Counted from the first letter of the stretch, positions 45,460-55,107 are shown. The stretch: DNA of 64,000 nucleotides from UBA5951 sp009936885 (GCA_937996625.1 CALKVA010000007.1:1-64000); one strand, 5' to 3'. Notes: generated from the sequence alone by a model not told the origin. Numbers and translations: made by a program.

Positions 45460-46305
45460 ATGCACTCCTTTCAGCTCCATAAATCATATACTGGTGCTGC
45501 ATATTATCAGCATGAGCTACTATCTTCAGACATGCTTATTCACGGGTTCTTTACTAGCAAGGGTGGCGTGTCAAAAGGCGTTTTTTCTGGGCTTAATAGT
45601 GCCTTGAATTCTGGTGACCAGATTAGTGACGTTAATAAAAACAGGCAAATCGTCACGCAGAGCATGACTCATAATAAATATCAGCTTATTACCCTTAATC
45701 AAATACATGGGAATAGAGTTATAACCATAGATAGCTTCGATAGTGGAAGATCCCTTGATAATAGACAGCCCGTTTCTGGTCTTCAGGCTGATGGCCTTGT
45801 TACAAAGAGAAAAGATGTGCTGCTTGGGATATTAACAGCTGATTGTGCCCCTATATTAATGGCAGATAACAAAGCGGGGGTGATAGGAGCATGCCATGCA
45901 GGCTGGAGAGGTGCTGCTTCGGGTATAATTGAAAATACTCTTCTTGCAATGTGCAAAATTGGGGCAAAAAGGCAGGATATTTGTTGCATAGTTGGGCCCG
46001 CTATAGCGCAAAAAAATTATCAGGTTGGGCCTGATTTGAGGAATAGTGTTTTAGAGAAATATCCATCTGCTTTTGAACTTTTTGCGCCTGACACACAAGG
46101 AAGTATGATATCTGGTGAAAATAAGTTTCTGTTTGATTTGCAAGGTTTCTGCTTAACGGTCCTAGAACACGCAACGATAAAAAATCATGCTATTATTAAT
46201 GTCGATACTTATCAAAATAAGGATTTATTATATAGCTATCGTCTTTCGTGTCATATTCAAGAACAGCAATATGGCCGGCAAATATCGGTAATTGGACTGA
46301 GATAG
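45460..46305 (+). CDS. pgeF: Peptidoglycan editing factor PgeF (multicopper-oxidase-like, DUF152)
   Basis: This 281-residue protein belongs to the YfiH/PgeF family, once called laccase-like polyphenol oxidase. Members remove wrongly incorporated L-serine from peptidoglycan precursors. Metal-site sequences are LNQIHGNRV (about 72-80), LTADCAPILMAD (His/Cys region near 126-137) and ACHAGWRGAASGIIENT. It is third in the lgt-midA-pgeF run, 51 nt after midA. Confidence 0.93.
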   Translation: MHSFQLHKSYTGAAYYQHELLSSDMLIHGFFTSKGGVSKGVFSGLNSALNSGDQISDVNKNRQIVTQSMTHNKYQLITLNQIHGNRVITIDSFDSGRSLDNRQPVSGLQADGLVTKRKDVLLGILTADCAPILMADNKAGVIGACHAGWRGAASGIIENTLLAMCKIGAKRQDICCIVGPAIAQKNYQVGPDLRNSVLEKYPSAFELFAPDTQGSMISGENKFLFDLQGFCLTVLEHATIKNHAIINVDTYQNKDLLYSYRLSCHIQEQQYGRQISVIGLR

Positions 46306-46313
46306 AGGTTGTA

Positions 46314-46382
46314 ATGCCGCATTTATGGATGTTCTTTTTATTTTGTTTTATTGGATTATTAGCGTCCTGTTTCATGGGCTGA
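46314..46382 (+). CDS. Possible 22-residue lipoprotein-like peptide
   Basis: This is a very short frame with ATG at 46314 and a purine-rich AGAGG about 6 nt upstream. It encodes a hydrophobic stretch ending in LLASC, which fits the lipobox rule, with only three residues after the cysteine. It begins 8 nt after the pgeF stop. It could be a small lipoprotein or chance. Confidence 0.25.
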   Translation: MPHLWMFFLFCFIGLLASCFMG

Positions 46383-46463
46383 TCTATGTATAATCTTCGC
46401 TTGTCATAATACTATCTGGTTGTTAAACAAATTAAACATAAACATAAAAATAGGTATCCATTA

Positions 46464-47396
46464 ATGAAGGTCTTATCGTGTAATTCAAATCGACCCCTTG
46501 CGGAAGCTATTGCAGCCTATCTTGATGTATCCCTCACAGAAGCGGATGTAAGACGCTTTGCTGATATGGAAGTGTTTGTTGAAATTCATGAGAATGTAAG
46601 GGGTGAGGATGTCTTCGTAGTTCAATCCACCTCTTACCCAGCTAATGATAATATAATGGAGCTTCTGGTTTGTTTAGATGCGCTTCGGCGCGGTTCTGCA
46701 AGACGCGTTACCGCTGTTCTTCCCTATTACGGATATGCAAGACAGGATAGAAAATCAGGGCCTCGTACACCAATTTCTGCAAAACTTCTTGCTAACTTAA
46801 TTACTTCGGCTGGCGCAGATAGGGTTTTAACCATAGACCTGCATGCGGCTCAAATTCAGGGATTTTTTGATATTCCTGCAGATAACTTATATTCCGCACC
46901 TGTTTTTAAGTCTGATATTAGCGCTCGTTATAAATCAGAAGATTTAGTCGTTGTCTCTCCTGATGTTGGCGGTGTTATTCGGGCACGAGCAATTGCTAGT
47001 AGAATCGAAGCCGACCTTGCCATTATCGACAAAAGAAGGCCACGCGCAGGCATATCCGAAGTGATGAATATCATTGGTGATGTAGCAGGGCGGCATTGTA
47101 TTATGGTTGACGATATTGTTGATTCTGGAGGTACGTTATGTAATGCCGCTCAAGCGCTAATAAATGCGGGCGCAGTAAGCGTTGATGCCTATGTTACCCA
47201 TGGCGTCCTATCGGGTGGCGCCGTTAGCAGAGTGGCATCCTCTCCTTTAAACTCGTTAGTAACCACTGATTCGATACAATCAACAGAAGCCATGCGGGTT
47301 GCAAAAAACATTCGCCAGATAACCGTAGCACCGCTGCTAGGAGAAGCCATAAGGCGAATTCATGAAGAGCGGTCTGTATCCTCTTTATTCCAGTAA
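46464..47396 (+). CDS. prs: Ribose-phosphate pyrophosphokinase
   Basis: Prs makes PRPP from ribose 5-phosphate and ATP for nucleotide, histidine and tryptophan synthesis. The 310-residue protein has the family stretches YYGYARQDRKSGPRTPIS (about 90-107), VLTIDLHAAQIQGFFDIP, VVVSPDVGGVIRARAI, and the PRPP loop CIMVDDIVDSGGTLCNAA. Start and length are typical. It precedes rplY by 124 nt. Confidence 0.97.
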   Translation: MKVLSCNSNRPLAEAIAAYLDVSLTEADVRRFADMEVFVEIHENVRGEDVFVVQSTSYPANDNIMELLVCLDALRRGSARRVTAVLPYYGYARQDRKSGPRTPISAKLLANLITSAGADRVLTIDLHAAQIQGFFDIPADNLYSAPVFKSDISARYKSEDLVVVSPDVGGVIRARAIASRIEADLAIIDKRRPRAGISEVMNIIGDVAGRHCIMVDDIVDSGGTLCNAAQALINAGAVSVDAYVTHGVLSGGAVSRVASSPLNSLVTTDSIQSTEAMRVAKNIRQITVAPLLGEAIRRIHEERSVSSLFQ

Positions 47397-47520
47397 AAAT
47401 GGTAACAGACATTTTATTCTGAATTATCAGATATAACTTGTTTTTTAACCATAAAATGCCTATCAACACTCAACCATGCACCCCTGGAGGCATGGAGCTG
47501 TTCATGATAAGGAGAAAAAC

Positions 47521-48153
47521 ATGTCAGAAAACACTTTGATAAGCGCAGATTTGCGCGATCGGGTCGGTAAGGGGTCCGCCCGTGCGGCACGCCGTGCAGG
47601 TAAGATTCCAGCCGTCATTTATGGCGATAAAAAAGAGCCTATCGCTATTGAAATTGAAGCACGAATGATGCGCAAAATAATCCATGAGCCTGGGATTTTT
47701 AGCCGTTTGCTAGATATTAATGTTGATAATGGTAAACATACGGTTTTGATGCGTGATATTCATTTTCACCCAGTAACTGATGATCCGTTGCATTTTGATT
47801 TCCTTCGGGTTGGTAAAACAAGCACTGTATCTGTTGCGATTGGTGTTGAATTTATTAATGAGGATATTTGCCCTGCATTAAAAATTGGTGGTGTTCTGAA
47901 TATTGTTCGACATGAGGTAGAGTTAAACTGTCTGCCTGCTGCTATTCCTGAGAAAATCACAGTTGATCTAGCAGAAGCCAAAATCGGTGATTCCATTCAT
48001 ATCAGCGCAGTTGAGCTTCCCGATGGTGTCACACCAACAATCTCAGGTCGCGACTTTACAATTGCAACGCTGCAATCACCTGGTGGGGGCGTTAAAAACG
48101 AAGATGTTGAAGCTGGTGATGGTGATTCCGGCGATGATACAGAAACAGAATAA
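47521..48153 (+). CDS. rplY: 50S ribosomal protein L25 (general stress protein Ctc type)
   Basis: L25 binds 5S rRNA. The protein has 210 residues from the ATG at 47521, preceded by AAGGAG; an upstream in-frame ATG at 47476 has no such site. It is the long Ctc form, with an N-terminal L25 domain (LRDRVGKGSARAARRAGKIPAVIYG) and a TL5-type C-terminal beta domain (about 95-185, including LNCLPAAIPEKITVDL). The tail is acidic. The rplY-pth-ychF order is widely conserved. Confidence 0.96.
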   Translation: MSENTLISADLRDRVGKGSARAARRAGKIPAVIYGDKKEPIAIEIEARMMRKIIHEPGIFSRLLDINVDNGKHTVLMRDIHFHPVTDDPLHFDFLRVGKTSTVSVAIGVEFINEDICPALKIGGVLNIVRHEVELNCLPAAIPEKITVDLAEAKIGDSIHISAVELPDGVTPTISGRDFTIATLQSPGGGVKNEDVEAGDGDSGDDTETE

Positions 48154-48174
48154 CCAAAGCAAAAACGAATTGAC

Positions 48175-48197
48175 AAAGGGGCCAATATGGCCCCTTT
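48175..48197 (+). terminator. Strong GC hairpin after rplY
   Basis: AAAGGGGCC (48175-48183) pairs perfectly with GGCCCCTTT (48189-48197) around the loop AATAT. It lies 22 nt after the rplY stop and 40 nt before pth. No long T-tract follows on the plus strand beyond the three Ts in the stem, so it may terminate partially or protect the 3' end. Confidence 0.6.
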
Positions 48198-48236
48198 ACT
48201 ATGTAACTATTCAATTACCTCCAGATGGATATCGGT

Positions 48237-48860
48237 ATGCTAATATGGGTTGGCCTTGGAAATCCTAGCAAGAAACACGAAAAGCAACGCCATAATGTCG
48301 GATTTATGGCTGTGAATGAAATAGCCTCTGAATATTCTTTTGGCTCATGGCGGGAAAAAATGAACGCCCATATTGCTGAAGGGAAAATTTCAGGTCAGAA
48401 AATAATATTGGTAAAGCCCCAAACTTTTATGAATAGATCAGGCATTTCCGTCTCTCAAATTTCAAAATTTTATAAGATTTCAGAAAACTCAATTTATGTT
48501 TTTTATGACGATATAGATCTGAAATCTGGCCAGATAAAAGTAAAAATCGGCGGCGGACATGCGGGTCATAATGGTCTTCGGGATATTGACCAGCATATTG
48601 GAAAGGAATATTGGCGAATTAGAATTGGTATTGGAAGGCCTCATGAAAAAGCACTGGTACATAAATGGGTTCTAAATGATTTTAGTTTAGAAGAACGCGG
48701 AAGCTGGCTTGACTTACTTCTTAGGGCGATTGCAATGGAAGCCCCTATTCTAGCAGAGCAACAACAAGACAAATTTATATCACGCGTAGCATGGCGAGCG
48801 CCCTCACCAGCGCAAATGCAGAAAAAGAATCAACAAACTGGAGATGAAAATGGGATTTAA
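48237..48860 (+). CDS. pth: Peptidyl-tRNA hydrolase
   Basis: Pth recycles peptidyl-tRNA released from stalled ribosomes. The protein starts MLIWVGLGNP and shows HNVGFMAVNEIA with the catalytic His, VKPQTFMNRSGIS, FYDDIDLKSGQIKVK, and GGHAGHNGLRDIDQHIG. An ATG at 48225 would add four residues. The gene runs 11 nt into ychF, implying translational coupling. Confidence 0.96.
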   Translation: MLIWVGLGNPSKKHEKQRHNVGFMAVNEIASEYSFGSWREKMNAHIAEGKISGQKIILVKPQTFMNRSGISVSQISKFYKISENSIYVFYDDIDLKSGQIKVKIGGGHAGHNGLRDIDQHIGKEYWRIRIGIGRPHEKALVHKWVLNDFSLEERGSWLDLLLRAIAMEAPILAEQQQDKFISRVAWRAPSPAQMQKKNQQTGDENGI

Positions 48861-49947
48861 TTGCGGTATTGTAGGTCTGCCAAATGTCGGAAAATCTACG
48901 TTATTTAACGCCCTTACAAAAACAGCTGCGGCAGAGGCCGCTAACTATCCATTTTGTACTATTGAGCCTAATACAGGGCGCGTTGCCGTGCCAGATCAGC
49001 GGTTAGACCAACTAGCATCTTTAGCAAATTCAGCGCAGATATTACCAACACAGCTTGAGTTTGTCGATATTGCTGGACTTGTTAAGGGGGCTGCTCAAGG
49101 AGAAGGGCTTGGAAATAAGTTTCTTGCTAATATTCGGGAGGTAGATGCCATCGCCCATGTGCTTAGATGTTTTTCGAATGAAGACATCACTCATGTAGAA
49201 GGAGATATAAACCCGATTAGAGATGCAGAAATCGTTGAAACCGAGCTTATGCTTACAGACATTGAATCACTTGAAAAAAGGATGGTGAGCCTCACAAAAA
49301 AGAGCAGAGGGGGCGACAAACAAGCTGCAAGCGAGCTTGCTCTTATGGAGAAGATATTTCAACATCTCTCTGAAGGAAACCCAGCAAGAACCACTTCTTT
49401 AACAGAAGATGAGATGGGCAGAATGAAGTTGATGCAGCTTTTAACAGCAAAGCCTATATTATATGTCTGCAATGTTGCAGAAGAGGATGTTGTCAGTGGT
49501 AACGCCTTTAGCCGTTCCGTATTTGACAAGGCAGAAGCAGAGAATTGCAGCGCTGTAATTGTATCTGCTGCCATTGAATCTGAAATAGCCTCCCTTCCAG
49601 AAGAAGATGCAGGTGAGTTCCTAAGTGAATTGGGTCTCAGCGAAGCAGGTTTAGATAGAATGATAAAAGCAGGATATGTGTTATTAGACTTAACTACATT
49701 TTTTACGGTCGGACCAAAGGAAGCACGGGCTTGGACTGTACAAACAGGAGCTAAAGCACCAGAAGCAGCAGGGGTGATACATACAGATTTTCAACGCGGA
49801 TTTATTCGTGCAGAAACCATTGCATATACTGATTATATTGAGCATGGCGGTGAAGCTGGATGCAAGGATTCTGGAAAATTTCGGATTGAAGGTGCGGATT
49901 ATCTGGTTAAAGATGGGGATGTGTTTCATTTCAGGTTCAATGTTTAG
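48850..49947 (+). CDS. ychF: Redox-regulated ribosome-associated ATPase YchF
   Basis: YchF (OLA1 type) is an Obg-related P-loop ATPase that binds ribosomes and responds to oxidative stress. About 365 residues: the P-loop GLPNVGKSTLFNAL is at the N-terminus, with PFCTIEPNTG (switch region) and FVDIAGLVKGAAQGEGLGN. A central coiled coil and a C-terminal TGS domain (DLTTFFTVGPKEARAWTV) complete it. I chose the second ATG (48850) because GGAG lies 6 nt upstream. Confidence 0.97.
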   Translation: MGFNCGIVGLPNVGKSTLFNALTKTAAAEAANYPFCTIEPNTGRVAVPDQRLDQLASLANSAQILPTQLEFVDIAGLVKGAAQGEGLGNKFLANIREVDAIAHVLRCFSNEDITHVEGDINPIRDAEIVETELMLTDIESLEKRMVSLTKKSRGGDKQAASELALMEKIFQHLSEGNPARTTSLTEDEMGRMKLMQLLTAKPILYVCNVAEEDVVSGNAFSRSVFDKAEAENCSAVIVSAAIESEIASLPEEDAGEFLSELGLSEAGLDRMIKAGYVLLDLTTFFTVGPKEARAWTVQTGAKAPEAAGVIHTDFQRGFIRAETIAYTDYIEHGGEAGCKDSGKFRIEGADYLVKDGDVFHFRFNV

Positions 49948-50027
49948 TCTTCAGTTTTGTGCCCGAAAATAAAACACGTCAATATCAGAAAAGATAGTAA
50001 CCTTAAAAAAAAGCTAGCATAATTAAT

Positions 50028-50048
50028 GCTACCTTTTAACAGGGTAGC
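50028..50048. terminator. Inverted repeat between ychF and petC
   Basis: GCTACC (50028-50033) and GGTAGC (50043-50048) face each other across 9 nt in the convergent spacer. With AA before and TT after, the stem can extend. An A-run lies about 13 nt upstream, which would read as a T-run on the minus strand, so it may terminate the petABC transcript. Confidence 0.45.
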
Positions 50049-50061
50049 TTGATTGAGAAGT

Positions 50062-50829
50062 TTAAGCTTTCTTTACATCTGCCCAGATGAATTTCATCGC
50101 GCCATAGCTCATTCCAACCATAAACAACAAGAATATCAGCACTTTAACCCCTGTGCGCTTTCGCTTCTCCAAGCTTGGCTCTGCAGTCCAGGTAAGGAAA
50201 TATACCAAATCACTTGCAATGGCAGAAACATCTGACGGCGCGCCATCTGCGTAAATGACATCTTCACCATATATAGGCTGAGGCATCGCGATTAAATGGC
50301 CTGGATAGGCAGCATTATAATACATCCCATCTGGCACTTCTTTATCTTCTGGTGCGTCTTTATAAGAGGTCAGCAAGCTATATAGATAATCTGGTCCTTT
50401 TGCTCTTGCTTTAGTAATCAAAGACAAATCAGGCGGATAAGCCCCATTATTGCCCGCACGTGCGGCTGCGTCATTTTGATAGGGTGATGGAAACCTATCT
50501 GCTGCAATGCCAGGGCGTATAAACATTTCACCCTCATCATTCGGGCCGTCCTCGACATCATACTCTGCTGCAAATGCTTTTATCTCAGCAGCACTATATC
50601 CAAGGTCAGATAAGTTACGAAACGCTATGTAATCTAGCGAATGGCAAGATGCACAAATTTCGCGGTAGGCTTGAAATCCGCGCTGCATAGCGGCTTTATC
50701 CAAAGTACCGAAGGGGCCGTTAAAGCTCCAGTCCTTATGCTTTAAGACAACATCCCCAGAGCCTGCGGCAAAAGCATTACTTGCAAAAAGAGCACAGCTA
50801 AAAATAATAGCCTGGTACCATTTCATCAT
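50062..50829 (-). CDS. petC: Cytochrome c1 of the bc1 complex
   Basis: Cytochrome c1 passes electrons from the Rieske protein to soluble cytochrome c. The 255-residue protein has a signal peptide (1-21), the haem site CASCH near residues 59-63 followed by SLDYIAFRNL, and the axial Met region (YYNAAYPGHLIAMPQPI). A C-terminal membrane anchor (about 230-248) completes it. It overlaps petB by 4 nt and is the last gene of the petABC operon. Confidence 0.97.
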   Translation of the reverse strand: MMKWYQAIIFSCALFASNAFAAGSGDVVLKHKDWSFNGPFGTLDKAAMQRGFQAYREICASCHSLDYIAFRNLSDLGYSAAEIKAFAAEYDVEDGPNDEGEMFIRPGIAADRFPSPYQNDAAARAGNNGAYPPDLSLITKARAKGPDYLYSLLTSYKDAPEDKEVPDGMYYNAAYPGHLIAMPQPIYGEDVIYADGAPSDVSAIASDLVYFLTWTAEPSLEKRKRTGVKVLIFLLFMVGMSYGAMKFIWADVKKA

Positions 50830-52079
50830 ACTTTCTCCTTAACAGCAGACGCAGCCCCTGCCAAGGCGGTGCCCCCTAGCACCGATTTCGACAAGGATTG
50901 AGGCAAGGGCCTCGGCGTTTCTATTACTGATAATAATGGCAGAATGGCGAGGAAGTGAAGGAAGTACCATGCCGTTGCTACCCGTGATAACACAACATAA
51001 ATTCCTTCAGCAGGCATACCGCCAAGATAACCAAGAGCAATACAATCCGCTACAAAAACCCAAAAGAAAATTCTGAAAATAGGGCGGAAATTACCTGAAC
51101 GAATTGGGGATCTGTCTAGCCATGGTAGAATAAATAACACTGCGATCGCACCAAACATAGCTAACACGCCGCCTAGCTTATCAGGAACAGCACGCAGGAT
51201 TGCATAAAATGGTAAGAAATACCATTCTGGGACAATATGCGCAGGCGTTTGCATTGGGTTTGCAGGAATATAATTATCTGGATGCCCCATGAAATTTGGG
51301 AAGAAAAATATAGTTGCTGCAAATAAGCTTAAAAAGATAGAAAGACCAAAGAAATCTTTTATTGTGTAGTATGGATGAAACGGAACAGTATCTTGCGGAC
51401 CGCTAGGGTCTATGCCTATTGGATTGTTAGAACCAAAGCGATGCAATGCTACAAGGTGAAGAATAACAACACCGACAATAAGAAACGGCATCAAATAATG
51501 TAAGGCGAAAAATCTGTTTAAAGTCGGATTATCAACAGAAAACCCGCCCCAAAGTAGCGTTACAATGGAATCCCCAACCAATGGTATCGCGGAGAATAAA
51601 TTGGTGATAACAGTAGCGCCCCAAAAGCTCATTTGCCCCCATGGCAATACATAGCCCATAAACGCTGTTGCCATCATCAACAAAAGAATAAGAACACCCA
51701 AAATCCACAATAACTCTCGTGGTGCTTTGTATGAGCCGTAATATAGCCCCCTAAAAATGTGAATAAACACAACGATGAAGAAGAAGCTTGCACCGTTCAT
51801 ATGAATGTAGCGAATTAGCCATCCATGATTAACATCACGCATAATTCGTTCAACAGATTGAAATGCGTAATCGACATGCGGCGTGTAACTCATCGCCAAG
51901 ACAATGCCTGTAACGATCATAATCACAAGAGATATTCCAGCAAGCGAGCCAAAATTCCAGAAATAGTTTAAATTTTTCGGTGTTGGATATTCGTTAAGCT
52001 CATGATCCATAAACGTAAAAATGGGGAGCCTATGATCAACCCAACGGACGACAGGGTTTGAGAATTTATCTGATGACAT
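50826..52079 (-). CDS. petB: Cytochrome b of the bc1 complex
   Basis: Cytochrome b carries both quinone sites and two b haems. The 417-residue protein has eight predicted membrane helices. Visible features are SLAGISLVIMIVTGI, the RYIHMNGASFFF haem region, GYVLPWGQMSFWGATVITN, the PEWYFLPFYAILR motif of the Qo site, and a C-terminal extension. It starts 20 nt after the Rieske gene. Confidence 0.98.
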   Translation of the reverse strand: MSSDKFSNPVVRWVDHRLPIFTFMDHELNEYPTPKNLNYFWNFGSLAGISLVIMIVTGIVLAMSYTPHVDYAFQSVERIMRDVNHGWLIRYIHMNGASFFFIVVFIHIFRGLYYGSYKAPRELLWILGVLILLLMMATAFMGYVLPWGQMSFWGATVITNLFSAIPLVGDSIVTLLWGGFSVDNPTLNRFFALHYLMPFLIVGVVILHLVALHRFGSNNPIGIDPSGPQDTVPFHPYYTIKDFFGLSIFLSLFAATIFFFPNFMGHPDNYIPANPMQTPAHIVPEWYFLPFYAILRAVPDKLGGVLAMFGAIAVLFILPWLDRSPIRSGNFRPIFRIFFWVFVADCIALGYLGGMPAEGIYVVLSRVATAWYFLHFLAILPLLSVIETPRPLPQSLSKSVLGGTALAGAASAVKEKV

Positions 52080-52099
52080 AATCTATTCCTTATAAGCGA

Positions 52100-52654
52100 T
52101 TAGCCGATTTTAATGACTGCATCTGATGCAAATTGATAGGGAGGAATTTCCAAATTGAGGGGTGCCGGCCCTTTTCTTATTCTACCAGAGCTATCATAGT
52201 GTGAGCCATGACATGGGCAGAACCAACCATCATATTCACCTTTGACATCCCCAGTCTTTTGTCCAAGAGGAACACATCCAAGATGCGTGCAAACACCGAT
52301 CATAACCAAAAATTGTGGGTTTGTTACACGCTCATCATCAGTTTGAGGATCTTTCAAATCAGATAATTGCACAGACTGTGCTGAGGTAATTTCAGTTTCA
52401 GATCTATGTCTGATAAAAACTGGTTTTCCGCGCCATTTAACAGTAATAGCCTGTCCTACCTCGATTTTTGAAATATCTACTTCAATCGAAGCAAGTGCCA
52501 AAGTATCAGCTGCTGGGTTCATTTGGTCTATCAATGGCCAAGCCACTGAAGCCAGGCCGATACCTGCCATCGCATAACTTGCAACAACGATAAAATCGCG
52601 TCGGCCTATATTGGCCGGTATATCACCTTGTTTCAAGGTCTGTGTTTTTGTCAT
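52100..52654 (-). CDS. petA: Rieske iron-sulfur protein of the bc1 complex
   Basis: The Rieske protein takes electrons from ubiquinol. The 184-residue protein has an uncleaved twin-arginine type N-terminus (IGRRDFIVVASYAMAG) forming the membrane anchor. The 2Fe-2S cluster is bound by CTHLGC and CPCHGS (boxes near 127-132 and 147-152). I start it at the ATG at 52654, preceded by a strong GAGGGGAAG; an in-frame start at 52690 has no such site. Confidence 0.97.
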   Translation of the reverse strand: MTKTQTLKQGDIPANIGRRDFIVVASYAMAGIGLASVAWPLIDQMNPAADTLALASIEVDISKIEVGQAITVKWRGKPVFIRHRSETEITSAQSVQLSDLKDPQTDDERVTNPQFLVMIGVCTHLGCVPLGQKTGDVKGEYDGWFCPCHGSHYDSSGRIRKGPAPLNLEIPPYQFASDAVIKIG

Positions 52655-52847
52655 CTTCCCCTCACCACATATCAATAATTGGGGTGCCAATTATATTTTT
52701 TGTGACTGTGTTACTATTATGCTATTGAACTTAGGTCGATACTAATCAAAAGCACACAAAACGCCACGGTATATTCCCCGAAAACAGTTCCGAATGCTAA
52801 TGTTTTTCCCTATATGGAACAATTTGTCGCAAGCGTGTGAATTTCGC

Positions 52848-53714
52848 TTATGGCCATCGAACTCTTGGCGGCAAACTCATCAAAATAGCTTCGATATTGC
52901 CTCCTGTTTTTAGTCCAAAAAGTGTCCCGCGATCGTATAGTAAATTGAATTCAACATATCTTCCACGGCGAATTTCCTGAAATTCACGGTCAGCTTCACT
53001 CCAGCTACTATCTTTTGTGGCTCTTACGATATTTGCGTAAGAATCCTTAAATGTACGGCCAACATCTTTGGTAAACTCGAAATCAGTGTCCCAGTCGCCA
53101 CTATTCAGACTATCGAAGAATATTCCTCCTGCGCCACGCGGCTCATCTCGGTGCTTTAGATAAAAATATTCATCACACCATTTTTTATATTTTGAATAAT
53201 ACTCTTTATTATATTTATCACATACCTGCTTTAAATCAGCATGGAATTTTTCTGACTCTCTGACGGCTGGCCGTATCGGTGTTAAATCGCCGCCACCACC
53301 GAACCAAGATTTGCTGGTAACAATATAGCGTGTATTCATGTGCGCTGCTGGAACAAATGGGTTTTGAGGATGCACCACTACTGAAATACCCGCCGCCCAG
53401 AATTTACCATTTTCACTCGCGCCAGGGATTGATGCTCTAAATTCTTCTGAGAATTCCCCATGAACAACAGAAGTATTAACGCCCACTTTTTCAAATATGC
53501 GTCCATTCATGACCCGCATTCTGCCACCGCCGCCGCCTTCTCTATTCCAGTTTTTTTCCTGAAAACTGCCCGCTGGCAGAGCTGATAGACCATCTTGCTC
53601 GCTATCTTCAGGCACCCCTTCATCTTCAATCGCTGTACATTCATCACAAATCTGATTCTGCAATTCTTGAAACCATCTAACAGCCAGTTCTTTTTTTTCG
53701 TCTAAACTATCCAT
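52848..53714 (-). CDS. hemF: Oxygen-dependent coproporphyrinogen III oxidase
   Basis: HemF converts coproporphyrinogen III to protoporphyrinogen IX with O2 in haem synthesis. The 288-residue protein has the family blocks NREGGGGGRMRVMNGRIFEK, FWAAGISVVVHPQNPFVPA, SWFGGGGDLTPIRP (the signature), and YVEFNLLYDRGTLFGLKTGG near the C-terminus. An O2-dependent enzyme fits an aerobic life style and the adjacent bc1 operon. Confidence 0.97.
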   Translation of the reverse strand: MDSLDEKKELAVRWFQELQNQICDECTAIEDEGVPEDSEQDGLSALPAGSFQEKNWNREGGGGGRMRVMNGRIFEKVGVNTSVVHGEFSEEFRASIPGASENGKFWAAGISVVVHPQNPFVPAAHMNTRYIVTSKSWFGGGGDLTPIRPAVRESEKFHADLKQVCDKYNKEYYSKYKKWCDEYFYLKHRDEPRGAGGIFFDSLNSGDWDTDFEFTKDVGRTFKDSYANIVRATKDSSWSEADREFQEIRRGRYVEFNLLYDRGTLFGLKTGGNIEAILMSLPPRVRWP

Positions 53715-53883
53715 AATCCTTCACATTTCTTTGATAGGCTTTAGATTATTTTCACCCAAATTTAATCCCAAAATTAACCTAACCTAAACAAAACCAAGCT
53801 CCCGTTTTCTAGCTCATTTCTAATTACAATAATAGGTTAATAATTGGGCGCAATTCGCGTATAGGACTTCCAAGATGTATTTG

Positions 53884-55107
53884 CTAATTTATGGTCTTTT
53901 TTATATTTTCGGTTAAAAAATTACTGTCTGACGCTATTTTAAATTCATTCAGAACCCAAATCCGCTCTAGCTCAACAAGCTTTGCCCCCAATTGGGGCCC
54001 AGGTACCCAGCCTAGTTGGATTAAATCTTCCCCTGAAATTGGAAATTTTGGTTTTTCAAACGCATCAAACTCATGCAACAAATCCTGCGCAAACACAAAG
54101 CCTGTTCGAATAGAATAAATACGCGCCATATCTTGAATGTCGCTTGCATGCCAATAGGCAGTCTGTTTCCACTTGCTAGTTGCAAGTGCTTCAGCTTCAG
54201 CCTCTGTAAATTCTCTCATTAAACGCTCAAAACGCTTTTGCTGCTGACGAGAGAATTGCATTACGCTAACAATCTTATTTTTATCGCTAACAGGCGTAAT
54301 TGAAGCTAGCCTTGCAAGCCAATCCAATTGCAGGAAAACCTGTTCCAAATTGTCGATTTTCAAGTTATCCAGCGAAAATTCAAACCCAAAACCATGGCTG
54401 TCCAGCCCAATTTTAACTGCCAGCTTAAGGGCGGTAATTGGATTTTCTGCCGCAAGCCATTTGCTGAATTCGTCTGTAATTCGTTCCGCTGAAAGGGTGT
54501 TTATTTTGTGGCAATGCCTTTTGATTGCGTCAATATCCCTTTTTGGAAGCGCAAAGTCTGGCAAACAGGCTACTAACCGAAATGCTCTTAAAATTCTGAG
54601 GAAATCCTCTTCGATGCGGGCATCCGCGCACCCTATAAATTTAAGCTTTCTGTGCTGTATATCTAGAGCGCCATTATAAGGATCGTACATAGTACCATCA
54701 TCTGTTACATAAATGGCATTTACGGTGAAGTCACGTCTGTTCGCATCCGCTGACCAATCTGTAGTTTCTTTCACCTCACTATGACGACCATCGCTTTTAA
54801 CATCAATCCGCGTCTGAGTTACTTCAATAAAAACACCATCCTGCACAACCGTTATGGTGCCATGTGCAAGCCCGGTCTGGTGAAATTTTACGTTATGCTT
54901 ATTCAAGATATTGATAAAACGGGTTATCGGCATATTGATTGCCATATCAAAATCTTTAACCGGCCTTCTCATCAACCAGTCTCTAACGGCGCCTCCAACA
55001 ATACGCGCTTCTGAGCCATTTTCTCGGGCGAGTTTTTGGATTTTTGTAATTAATCCTGTCGCTTTTCCGGCTGGAAAATCTGTTGCAAAATTCGTTTGAC
55101 TGCTCAT
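53884..55107 (-). CDS. cca: CCA tRNA nucleotidyltransferase
   Basis: This enzyme adds or repairs the 3' CCA end of tRNA. The 407-residue protein has the class II head domain with GGAVRDWLMRRP and the metal-binding DxD (DFDMAI, about 51-56), TRIDVKSDGRHSEV, and RRDFTVNAIY. RILRAFRLVACL in the neck domain follows. A C-terminal region (about 250-407) is variable. The CAU tRNA in this window encodes its CCA, so a repair role is likely. Confidence 0.95.
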   Translation of the reverse strand: MSSQTNFATDFPAGKATGLITKIQKLARENGSEARIVGGAVRDWLMRRPVKDFDMAINMPITRFINILNKHNVKFHQTGLAHGTITVVQDGVFIEVTQTRIDVKSDGRHSEVKETTDWSADANRRDFTVNAIYVTDDGTMYDPYNGALDIQHRKLKFIGCADARIEEDFLRILRAFRLVACLPDFALPKRDIDAIKRHCHKINTLSAERITDEFSKWLAAENPITALKLAVKIGLDSHGFGFEFSLDNLKIDNLEQVFLQLDWLARLASITPVSDKNKIVSVMQFSRQQQKRFERLMREFTEAEAEALATSKWKQTAYWHASDIQDMARIYSIRTGFVFAQDLLHEFDAFEKPKFPISGEDLIQLGWVPGPQLGAKLVELERIWVLNEFKIASDSNFLTENIKKTIN

